A stretch of DNA of 5,705 nt from an uncultured Spirochaetia bacterium (lineage in GTDB: Bacteria > Spirochaetota > UBA4802 > JAGODF01), in the NCBI GenBank assembly GCA_937967705.1, contig CALCJG010000033.1, positions 1 through 5,705 on the forward strand. Reading direction: 5' to 3'. The translations under genes were made by a program, and so were the position numbers. Shown here in pieces: positions 1 through 5,658 of the stretch (positions within the stretch are counted from its first letter, which is position 1; the number at the start of each line of letters is the position of its first letter). Under the pieces are notes generated by a model. It saw nothing but the letters and a program-made list of their open reading frames with translations. It was not told the origin of the DNA and ran no database searches.

Positions 1-1
1 G

Positions 2-1801
2 TGTGTTATCGATTTAACCGGTAAAATCATCTTTCTTAACATGAAGGAACTGGTTATGAAACGATTCCCAAAACTGATTGGCGATATCACAGATAAGAGA
101 ATACATGATTTTACATCCCATCCGGATAAAATTGATTATATGATTCAGAGCCTTACAAGGCCGGAGGATCCCCTTGATGTATATGAAACGGATCTACTAA
201 TCAACTACGACGAAACAAATTACAATTTCACCGTATCCGCTAAAAAACTTTTGCTCTACAATATGACGGTCATTCTCCTCATTGGCATCAATGTTACTGA
301 GCAGAAGCGCACTGAAGAGAAGCTGAGGGAATCAGAAAAGAAATACCGCATGCTTGTAGAAAATTCAACAGATGGTATCTGTATTATTAAGGACGAAAAA
401 ATCATCTATGCCAATCCCCGTTTTTTACACATTTTCAACCTTGACTCTACGGATTTCACTGAACCTCTGAAATTTACCGACCTTATCGTGAAGGAAGAAC
501 GTATAATTTTTTCCCGGGCCTGTTTATACAAAATTCATCCCAATGAAACCATTGAAATGCGCGGATTAAAGAAATGCGGCTCTGTTATTGATCTGGAGAT
601 AGCACTTTCGTCCTTTCATATGTTCGAAGATTCCTTTTTTCAGATCATCGTCCGTGACATTACACTGACAAAGAATCTATGGAGAGGGATAGTTCAATCT
701 GAAAAAATATCAGCTGTAGGAGAACTGGTCACAGGCATCTCCCACGAGTTTAACAACATACTTACATCTCTTAGGGGTTATACACAATTCGCCATGAATA
801 ACGCTAATAATCCAGTTATCATCAGGGAATCCCTGGAGATTATCGACAGGATGACCCTTCAGGGGGCTGGCATCATCAAGAAACTCGGACTCCTTACGCG
901 CCAGGAGATAGTCAATCGCGAAGACATTTTTCTCACCGAGATTGTGGATGACATCCTGAGTATACAGGAAAAAGTCCTGCTTCATGAAGACATTCAAATC
1001 CATCGAAAATACTTCAATAATCCCCGCATTCACGCAGACAGAGGCCTCATTCAACAGGTTTTTCTCAACCTTATCGTGAATGCCATCCACGCCATACGGC
1101 CCAAGAAAAAAGGAATCATAACCGTTACTGTCGACAATGACGATCAATGGGCCAAAATGACAGTACACGATACCGGGCAGGGGATAGATCCAACCATTGC
1201 CGAAGAGGTATTCACTCCCTTTTTTACCACAAAGCGGGAAGGGGATATCATTGGAACAGGCATGGGTCTCGCAATTTCCAAAAACATCATTCAACAGCAT
1301 AATGGCGATATTACCTTCAAGAGCACTCCCGGCATCGAGACAGAGTTTACCCTCAAGCTGCCCGTATATACAGACAAGTCTTCAGATCCTATCATCCAAT
1401 CCAAACCCCTATCACTGGATGAACAGATCCTTCCTGATCTCCCAGTGCTTATAGCCGATGACGATCCTGCGATACGGGAACTCCTCAAAACCATACTTTC
1501 AACCTATGGAATTACGGATATTACGATGGCCAAAAACGGTCTGGAAGCCCTGGAATATGCCGAATCAAAGGATTTTTTTGTCATATTTCTCGACATTTCC
1601 ATGCCGGTAATGTCAGGACTGCAAGCTTTTCAGAAGATTAGCCTTATCAAACCTGATGCAAAAATCGTCTTCATAACTGGTCTTTTTCAAGAGTTGCAGA
1701 TTCGAGAAATGTCTGAAAAACAGAATGCCCATGGATACATAATCAAACCATTTGATATAGCTGAAATAAAAAAATTGATACGGGCATTGCTTTATCCTTG
1801 A
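2..1801 (+). CDS. Hybrid sensor histidine kinase, PAS-PAS-HisKA-HATPase-REC (5' partial)
   Basis: This is a signalling kinase that autophosphorylates a histidine and passes the phosphate to its own C-terminal receiver. The frame is open from position 2 and the first codons read CVIDLTGKIIFLN, the opening strands of a PAS core, so the ATG at 41 is internal and the true start lies before the window. Counting from position 2 (599 residues), PAS1 covers about 1-95 and PAS2 about 113-220. HisKA carries the phospho-acceptor H248 in GISHEFNN (codon 743-745). The ATPase domain has an N box with N356 and N360, DTGQGID at 390-396, FTPFFTTK at 404-411 and GTGMGL at 418-423. The receiver has acidic D486/D487, phospho-acceptor D531, T559 and K582. 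All catalytic residues are present, so both modules should be active. No membrane segment is seen, suggesting a cytoplasmic sensor. There is no DNA-binding output domain, so signalling presumably continues through a separate HPt or regulator not in this window. The ligand is unknown. Confidence 0.93.
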   Translation, partial: CVIDLTGKIIFLNMKELVMKRFPKLIGDITDKRIHDFTSHPDKIDYMIQSLTRPEDPLDVYETDLLINYDETNYNFTVSAKKLLLYNMTVILLIGINVTEQKRTEEKLRESEKKYRMLVENSTDGICIIKDEKIIYANPRFLHIFNLDSTDFTEPLKFTDLIVKEERIIFSRACLYKIHPNETIEMRGLKKCGSVIDLEIALSSFHMFEDSFFQIIVRDITLTKNLWRGIVQSEKISAVGELVTGISHEFNNILTSLRGYTQFAMNNANNPVIIRESLEIIDRMTLQGAGIIKKLGLLTRQEIVNREDIFLTEIVDDILSIQEKVLLHEDIQIHRKYFNNPRIHADRGLIQQVFLNLIVNAIHAIRPKKKGIITVTVDNDDQWAKMTVHDTGQGIDPTIAEEVFTPFFTTKREGDIIGTGMGLAISKNIIQQHNGDITFKSTPGIETEFTLKLPVYTDKSSDPIIQSKPLSLDEQILPDLPVLIADDDPAIRELLKTILSTYGITDITMAKNGLEALEYAESKDFFVIFLDISMPVMSGLQAFQKISLIKPDAKIVFITGLFQELQIREMSEKQNAHGYIIKPFDIAEIKKLIRALLYP

Positions 1802-1897
1802 GCCTCGTCGAAAGAGATTAAGAATGCTCTGGAACGAAGATCATTATTATCAGGCTTCTGTAACTCCTACAATGAAGTCGATTCTAATGATACTGTC

Positions 1898-1903
1898 TAT
1901 AAT
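1898..1903 (+). promoter_or_regulatory. Possible -10 element upstream of htrA
   Basis: A perfect TATAAT lies about 70 bases before the htrA start in the 171-base gap after the kinase. The hexamers 16-18 bases upstream (around AAGTCG) match the -35 consensus poorly, and no extended -10 TG is in register. I see no terminator between the kinase and htrA, so read-through from the kinase is equally possible. The gap otherwise holds no ORF or RNA that I can recognise. Confidence 0.28.
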
Positions 1904-1972
1904 TCATGGATCAATCATATCTGAAATTGTTGTATAGCAATTGGGGTTAAATTTTTCTCAGGAGTAAAAAAC

Positions 1973-3115
1973 ATGAAGAAGTACATGCCTTATCTGATGT
2001 CTGCCTTGATTTTTACATTAATTCTCTTTTCAATAAATCATTTGTCCTATTGTAAAGGAAAAAGTTCTTTCCTTGCAGCTACCGAGGAATCCCCTCTGAA
2101 GAAGAACGCAGAATCCGCCAAGGCTTGGGAGGTCCAAAAAAGTTTTCAGGATATTTATGAGCTTTACAAGGATAGAGTAGTATTTATCAGCACAGAGCAA
2201 AAGATAAAAACTCCCCCCCATCCCTTCTTCAATGATCCCTTTTTCCAGGAGTTCTTTGGTCCGCAAATACCCCGTTCCCGTACACAAAAGAGAACCGGAC
2301 TGGGAACAGGTTTCATCGTATCAGAGGATGGCTATATCTGCACAAACCACCATGTTATAGCCGGAGTTGACAGTATTACCGTTAAACTCAATGGAAAATC
2401 CTTCAAGGCCCGTTTGATAGGTTCTGATGAACGGACTGATATAGCCCTTCTTAAAATTGAGCCCGGGATGAAACTCAAACCGGTTTTCATGGGAAATTCC
2501 GACGATGTAAAAGTGGGAGACTGGGCCATCGCCATAGGGAATCCCTTTGGCTTGGATAAAACCTTCACCGTCGGTGTGATCAGCGCAACAGGGCGAAGGG
2601 ACGTAGATATGATGGGCGGCTCGGAATCCCATATACAGACAGATGCCTCCATCAATCCTGGTAATTCCGGGGGGCCCCTCATAAATATCAAGGGGGAGGT
2701 TATTGGTATCAACAGAATGATATACTCGCAAAGCGGAGGTTTTATCGGGATTGGATTTGCCATACCGGTTAATACGGCAAAGTCCATTTTAATCCAGTTA
2801 AAAAACCATAAAAAAATAAAGCGTGGATATATAGGCGTTCAGATAGCACCTCTGTCAGAAGATCTGGCAGAACAGCTTGGTCTTAAAACCACGGAAGGTG
2901 CAGTTGTAGGGCAGGTCATGGATGATGGCCCAGCTGACAAGGGTGGATTGAAACCGGGTGATGTTATCCTTATGGTGAATGATCGTATCGTAAAGGATAT
3001 CTCAGATCTAGTAAATACCATCAACAATACTCCCATCGGTAAATCTGTAAAGATAACGGTATGGCGTGCCAAAGCCAAGTTGCAAATCTACATAAAGATT
3101 GCGGAAAGACCGTGA
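1973..3115 (+). CDS. htrA: HtrA/DegS-like periplasmic serine protease with one PDZ domain
   Basis: This is a trypsin-fold protease of the HtrA (S1C) family, which degrades or senses misfolded proteins in the cell envelope. The 380-residue protein starts with a short basic stretch and a hydrophobic segment (about 6-24), which acts as a signal peptide or an uncleaved anchor. No clear cleavage site is visible, and the Cys in LSYC is a poor lipobox because Tyr precedes it. The catalytic triad is complete: H127 in TNHHVIAG, D156 in RTDIALL and S232 in NPGNSGGPL. An aromatic loop, DPFFQEFFG at 88-96, matches the regulatory LA loop of DegP/DegQ. One PDZ domain (about 285-375, starting GYIGVQ) follows. 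There is no second PDZ, so the architecture and length resemble DegS or short HtrA proteins more than DegP. The start is supported by AGGAG at 1960-1964, eight bases before the ATG. The gene ends at a strong terminator. Substrate and membrane attachment cannot be decided from sequence. Confidence 0.95.
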   Translation: MKKYMPYLMSALIFTLILFSINHLSYCKGKSSFLAATEESPLKKNAESAKAWEVQKSFQDIYELYKDRVVFISTEQKIKTPPHPFFNDPFFQEFFGPQIPRSRTQKRTGLGTGFIVSEDGYICTNHHVIAGVDSITVKLNGKSFKARLIGSDERTDIALLKIEPGMKLKPVFMGNSDDVKVGDWAIAIGNPFGLDKTFTVGVISATGRRDVDMMGGSESHIQTDASINPGNSGGPLINIKGEVIGINRMIYSQSGGFIGIGFAIPVNTAKSILIQLKNHKKIKRGYIGVQIAPLSEDLAEQLGLKTTEGAVVGQVMDDGPADKGGLKPGDVILMVNDRIVKDISDLVNTINNTPIGKSVKITVWRAKAKLQIYIKIAERP

Positions 3116-3130
3116 TCCAATTAAATAACA

Positions 3131-3178
3131 TGATTGCTCCTATCCCCAATCCCCCCGGTGATGGGAGCAATCATTTTT
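3131..3178 (+). terminator. Intrinsic terminator of htrA, probably shared with convergent msrB
   Basis: Arms 3131-3144 and 3160-3173 pair over 14 positions with a single G-T wobble, around a C-rich 15-base loop, and are followed directly by five Ts (3174-3178). It lies 15 bases after the htrA stop. On the minus strand the same hairpin is followed by the less uniform tract TGTTATTTAATT, so it may also stop msrB transcription. The msrB stop codon (3171-3173) is inside the stem. Confidence 0.9.
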
Positions 3179-3626
3179 CAGCTTTAAAATCCAACGATGC
3201 TGAATTCATACAATACCTCATTCCCGTCGGAGGTGGCCCATCCTCAAAACGATGGCCAAGATGCGCCCCACATCGAGCACAGAGAACCTCCATACGGATC
3301 ATCCCCATGCTCAGATCTTTCTTCAAAGCTATATTAATGTCTGATACAGGCCTGAAAAAGCTAGGCCAGCCAGTGCCTGAATCATACTTGGCGTTTGATG
3401 AAAAAAGATCCACACCACAGCAACGACATCGATAAATCCCTTCATCCTTGTTATCATGATACTTCCCGGTAAAAGGATGTTCTGTGCTCTTTTTTCTTGT
3501 AATATAAAATTCTTCTTCTGTGAGTATCTCTTTCCAGTCTTCCTCTGTTTTTTCTATTTTTTTTACATCGATCAATTCTTTCCTGTTTTCTGAATATACC
3601 GTTATGAGAGATTCTTTATCGTCCAT
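3171..3626 (-). CDS. msrB: Peptide-methionine (R)-S-oxide reductase MsrB
   Basis: MsrB reduces the R epimer of methionine sulfoxide in oxidised proteins, using thioredoxin or a similar donor. From the ATG at 3626 the protein has 151 residues, close to the usual family length. Family signatures are all present: TEHPFTGKY (48-56), GIYRCRCCG (63-71), SGTGWPSF (83-90), HLGHRFEDGPPPTG (122-135) and RYCMNS (137-142). C139 is the catalytic cysteine. C67/C70 and C116/C119 form the structural zinc site. The position often occupied by the resolving cysteine (SGCGWPSF in many homologues) is Thr85, so recycling probably uses another thiol; C69 is an extra cysteine between two zinc ligands. The first 25 or so residues are charged, unlike a signal peptide, so the enzyme is probably cytoplasmic. 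A longer frame reaches a TTG at 3650, but GGAGGT four bases before 3626 favours the shorter start. It is convergent with htrA and divergent from mtnP. Confidence 0.95.
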   Translation of the reverse strand: MDDKESLITVYSENRKELIDVKKIEKTEEDWKEILTEEEFYITRKKSTEHPFTGKYHDNKDEGIYRCRCCGVDLFSSNAKYDSGTGWPSFFRPVSDINIALKKDLSMGMIRMEVLCARCGAHLGHRFEDGPPPTGMRYCMNSASLDFKAEK

Positions 3627-3630
3627 GGTT

Positions 3631-3636
3631 ACCTCC
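3631..3636 (-). promoter_or_regulatory. Ribosome binding site that fixes the msrB start
   Basis: On the minus strand GGAGGT lies four bases before the ATG at 3626. Upstream in-frame candidates (ATG at 3638, TTG at 3650) have no comparable site, and the ATG at 3638 overlaps the Shine-Dalgarno sequence itself. This supports the product beginning MDDKESL. Confidence 0.8.
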
Positions 3637-3706
3637 ATTGTTCTATTCAAAAGGGAGCTATATCATTCGATCTATTGATTTCTGCAGATTCCGATCTCCT
3701 CTTATC

Positions 3707-3735
3707 ATTATAGCAGTATTTGATTTTGTTCTCAA
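3707..3735 (-). promoter_or_regulatory. Sigma-70-type promoter of msrB
   Basis: Reading the minus strand, TTGAGA (3735-3730) is followed by a 17-base spacer and a perfect TATAAT (3712-3707). A TG one base before the -10 adds an extended -10 element. Transcription would begin near 3700, giving a leader of about 75 bases before the msrB ATG. The match is good enough to predict expression by the housekeeping sigma factor. Confidence 0.8.
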
Positions 3736-3817
3736 AAATGAATCTTCCCTTATATGATCAAGGACAGTTTTTCCGAGCCAATACTGTTTTTGTCTTGCTA
3801 AAAATATTATCAAAAAA

Positions 3818-3832
3818 AAGTATACTATACTT
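3818..3832 (+). promoter_or_regulatory. Palindrome with -10-like TATACT upstream of mtnP
   Basis: AAGTATA-C-TATACTT is a perfect 7-base inverted repeat around one central base. It contains TATACT at 3821-3826, a reasonable -10 for mtnP, placing the start of transcription near 3833 and the leader at about 48 bases. The nearest -35-like hexamer, TTGCTA at 3795-3800, is 20 bases away, which is too long for a standard promoter. The site may be the promoter, an operator, or both. A run of eight As (3812-3819) precedes it. Confidence 0.4.
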
Positions 3833-3866
3833 AGGATGCATTCAGATGTTTATGCTAATAACGTTT

Positions 3867-3873
3867 GGAGAGG
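3867..3873 (+). promoter_or_regulatory. Ribosome binding site that fixes the mtnP GTG start
   Basis: GGAGAGG ends seven bases before the GTG at 3881. The in-frame ATG at 3836 has only TTAGG directly against it, overlaps the presumed promoter region, and would add 15 residues that do not resemble the family. The GTG start is therefore preferred. Confidence 0.8.
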
Positions 3874-3880
3874 TAGCATT

Positions 3881-4741
3881 GTGAGACAGGCGGAAATCGG
3901 TATTATCGGCGGTTCTGGTCTTTATGATATAGAAGGAATGAAATTCATCGAAGAAGTATACCCCGATACCCCTTGGGGTAAACCTTCGGATACAATAATC
4001 ATCTCTGAACTGCATGGCAAAAAGGCTGCCTTTTTACCGCGTCACGGCAGGGGACATTTCCTGCTGCCTCATGAAATAAACTTTCGGGCAAATATTGCCG
4101 CAATGAAAATGATCGGTGTTACCGAGATCATCGCTTTTTCTGCTGTCGGCAGTCTCAAAGAGGAAATTCGCCCCCTGGATTTTGTCATCCCCTCCCAAAT
4201 CATTGATCGAACCAAGAACAGGATATCTTCTTTTTTCGGGAACGGCGTAGCAGCTCATGTACCTTTCGGGCATCCCTTTTGTGAAAGACTTCACAGCATC
4301 ATCATTCCTGATATTAAGCAGCGGGGTATACGTATTCATACCCATGAGACCCTTATATGCATGGAGGGTCCCGCTTTTTCCACCAAGGCGGAGAGTAATC
4401 TGTACCGCTCCTGGGGTGCCGGGGTTATCAATATGAGTTCAATCCCTGAAGCCAAGCTGGCCCGTGAAGCGGAGATCTGTTATGCCATGATATGCATGAG
4501 CACTGATTATGATTGCTGGAAAGAGGACGAGGAGCACGTATCCGTGGATCTTGTTATTGAAAACCTTCACAAAAATGCGGATCATGCAAAAGATCTCTTG
4601 AAATCCCTCATCCCCCATATGTGCAAAGAGAGGAATTGTCCTTGCAAGGATGCCATGAAATACTCCATCATCACAGCCAAGGAAAAGCAGAATCCCGAAG
4701 AGGTGGAACGGCTTAAGGTCATACTCCCGGAAACCTTTTAA
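3881..4741 (+). CDS. mtnP: S-methyl-5'-thioadenosine phosphorylase
   Basis: This enzyme cleaves methylthioadenosine, a by-product of polyamine synthesis and other SAM-dependent reactions, with phosphate to give adenine and 5-methylthioribose 1-phosphate, feeding methionine and purine salvage in the cytoplasm. It belongs to the PNP/MTAP family. From the GTG at 3881 it has 286 residues. Visible signatures are IGIIGGSGLYD (6-16, phosphate-binding S12), PRHGRGH (53-59), MEGPAFSTKAES (161-172), INMSSIPE (183-190) and STDYDCW (207-213). The Asp pair D209/D211 in that last motif is typical of 6-aminopurine (adenosine-type) enzymes and argues against a guanosine/inosine phosphorylase. A cysteine-rich tail, C248 with NCPC at 252-255, resembles the C-terminal CxC element seen in several microbial members. 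It could also act on 5'-deoxyadenosine, which some family members use. It is transcribed divergently from msrB, and no terminator is seen after it. Confidence 0.93.
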   Translation: MRQAEIGIIGGSGLYDIEGMKFIEEVYPDTPWGKPSDTIIISELHGKKAAFLPRHGRGHFLLPHEINFRANIAAMKMIGVTEIIAFSAVGSLKEEIRPLDFVIPSQIIDRTKNRISSFFGNGVAAHVPFGHPFCERLHSIIIPDIKQRGIRIHTHETLICMEGPAFSTKAESNLYRSWGAGVINMSSIPEAKLAREAEICYAMICMSTDYDCWKEDEEHVSVDLVIENLHKNADHAKDLLKSLIPHMCKERNCPCKDAMKYSIITAKEKQNPEEVERLKVILPETF

Positions 4742-4744
4742 TTT

Positions 4745-4773
4745 TTGCATTAGACGGTTAAACACGCTATAAT
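4745..4773 (+). promoter_or_regulatory. Sigma-70-type promoter of metV
   Basis: TTGCAT (4745-4750), a 17-base spacer and a perfect TATAAT (4768-4773) lie in the 64-base gap between mtnP and metV. Transcription would begin near 4780, leaving a leader of about 26 bases. This suggests metV is expressed on its own and not only by read-through from mtnP. Confidence 0.75.
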
Positions 4774-4776
4774 GCA
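4746..4776. repeat. Inverted repeat across the metV promoter
   Basis: TGCATTA (4746-4752) and TAATGCA (4770-4776) are perfect complements separated by 17 bases. The left arm covers most of the -35 and the right arm covers part of the -10. A dimeric repressor bound here would block the promoter, but the arms are partly dictated by the promoter hexamers, so the repeat may be coincidence. Confidence 0.4.
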
Positions 4777-4805
4777 TTTCAACAGGAATATGTGTAAATA
4801 AATCC

Positions 4806-5456
4806 ATGATTGTCACCAGAAAGAAGGATCGTACTTCCCTGAAGAAGTACCTAGAAGATAAAGAACGGATTGTCATTGTCGGATGCTCTGAGTGTGCTGC
4901 CGTATGCCAGACCGGGGGATCAGAGCAGGTAAAGGAGATGACTGAATTTCTTGCTGATAAAAATGTTCTCGCCACTATTTCCATTGAGTCCCCCTGTGAC
5001 AAGAGAATCTCCTCCCGCGACATGAGGCGTATCAGGGATGAGGTCCAGGAGGCGGAGATCATCGTTGCCCTGACCTGCGGCAGTGGGGTACAGGCCCTCT
5101 CTGAGGTTACGGAAAAGCCTGTTCTGGCAGCCCTTGATACGACCTTTTTGGGGATGGTTGAACGACTTGGCCGATTCTACGAACGCTGTTCCCATTGCGG
5201 TCACTGCATCCTGAATGATACAGCGGGATTATGCCCTGTTACACTATGTCCAAAAGGTCTTCGCAACGGCCCCTGCGAAGGTATGCAGGGAGAAAAATGT
5301 GAAGTCAACCCCGATATGGAATGCGTTTGGAGCAGAATTTACAAACTCCTCGAGAAACGCGGTGAACTCGAGAGATTTACCCTATATCATGAACCCCCTG
5401 ACTGGAATGAATGTCACACGCCCCGTCAGGAAATCTGGGAGCGAAAAGATCGATGA
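4806..5456 (+). CDS. metV: MetV-like partner protein of methylenetetrahydrofolate reductase
   Basis: The protein matches the cysteine-rich family annotated as the methylenetetrahydrofolate reductase C-terminal (zinc-binding) domain. In acetogens such as Moorella and Acetobacterium it is MetV, which forms a complex with MetF and links reduction of methylene-THF to other electron carriers. The 216 residues hold an N-terminal half with GCSECAAVCQTGG (26-38), C64 and C91, and a C-terminal half with CSHCGHC (128-134), GLCPVTLCPKGL (141-152), NGPCEG (154-159), KCEV (164-167) and CVW (173-175). The 14 cysteines are well placed to bind iron-sulfur clusters or zinc. NGPCEG differs from the more usual NGPCGG. 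The length is typical of free-standing MetV. The ATG at 4806 is the only reasonable start (in-frame stop at 4770), yet it has no Shine-Dalgarno sequence at normal spacing; the nearest AGGA is 18 bases away. The usual partner metF is not seen in the window. Confidence 0.88.
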   Translation: MIVTRKKDRTSLKKYLEDKERIVIVGCSECAAVCQTGGSEQVKEMTEFLADKNVLATISIESPCDKRISSRDMRRIRDEVQEAEIIVALTCGSGVQALSEVTEKPVLAALDTTFLGMVERLGRFYERCSHCGHCILNDTAGLCPVTLCPKGLRNGPCEGMQGEKCEVNPDMECVWSRIYKLLEKRGELERFTLYHEPPDWNECHTPRQEIWERKDR

Positions 5457-5658
5457 ATTCAGTGTCATACATCCCCTCGCTGATGTCCATGAACGATCTG
5501 GACAGTTTGAGCCCGAACCTTAAAGGAGACGAGAACATCCTTTTCGGGGAATATGGATCATTCAATCCTCTGGCTGTTTATGACCGTGTTAAGAATCTGA
5601 CGAAAGGCAAATTGCTCTTGGAGATAATCTCCCGTAATAAAAATAGAAATCTTATTCA
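5453..5658 (+). CDS. Unidentified protein, 3' truncated by the contig end
   Basis: An ATG overlaps the metV stop as ATGA, the usual sign of translational coupling, and the frame stays open to the end of the window. GGGAG at 5437-5441 is 11 bases before the ATG. Only about 68 genuine residues are available (MNSVSYIPSLMSMNDLDSLS at the start); they are soluble-looking, with no signal peptide, cysteine cluster or nucleotide-binding motif. They do not show the early PP-containing strand motif expected near the start of MetF, so I do not call it metF. I do not recognise the family. Residues encoded after 5658 (DRKSTRLNSSH and on) come from sequencing adapter and must be removed. Confidence 0.6.

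Noticed and set aside
70..310. Hydrophobic run VILLIGINV in the kinase as a membrane segment
   Set aside because: It is too short and sits at the last beta strand of the first PAS domain, just before the usual EQKRTEEKL linker helix.
710..1300. 196-codon minus-strand ORF opposite the kinase
   Set aside because: It is antisense to the conserved HisKA and ATPase domains, its translation matches no family I recognise, and it is explained by the codon pattern of the sense gene.
2321..2787. Two overlapping minus-strand ORFs opposite htrA
   Set aside because: They lie across the protease catalytic core, in two different frames, without ribosome binding sites or recognisable domains.
3061..3435. 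Plus-strand ORF across the htrA end and msrB
   Set aside because: It runs through the terminator hairpin and antisense to conserved MsrB motifs; it is a shadow frame.
3689..3697. TTCCGATCT, identical to the end of an Illumina adapter, inside the msrB-mtnP gap
   Set aside because: The match stops at nine bases and the preceding bases differ from the adapter. A chimeric join cannot be excluded without read mapping, but a chance match is more likely.
3764..3791. ACAGT...ACTGT followed by Ts, a possible small terminator
   Set aside because: The stem has only five pairs with a long loop, and no plus-strand gene precedes it.
3836..3880. Upstream ATG giving mtnP 15 extra residues
   Set aside because: There is no usable ribosome binding site before it, it overlaps the presumed promoter, and the extra residues do not match the family N-terminus, whereas the GTG at 3881 has GGAGAGG at ideal spacing.
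4439..5062. 207-codon minus-strand ORF spanning mtnP and metV
   Set aside because: It crosses two well-supported genes and the metV promoter, and its translation has no recognisable domain.
5215..5523. 102-codon plus-strand ORF inside the 3' part of metV
   Set aside because: It overlaps the conserved cysteine motifs of metV in another frame. The ATGA-coupled frame at 5453 is the better downstream gene candidate.
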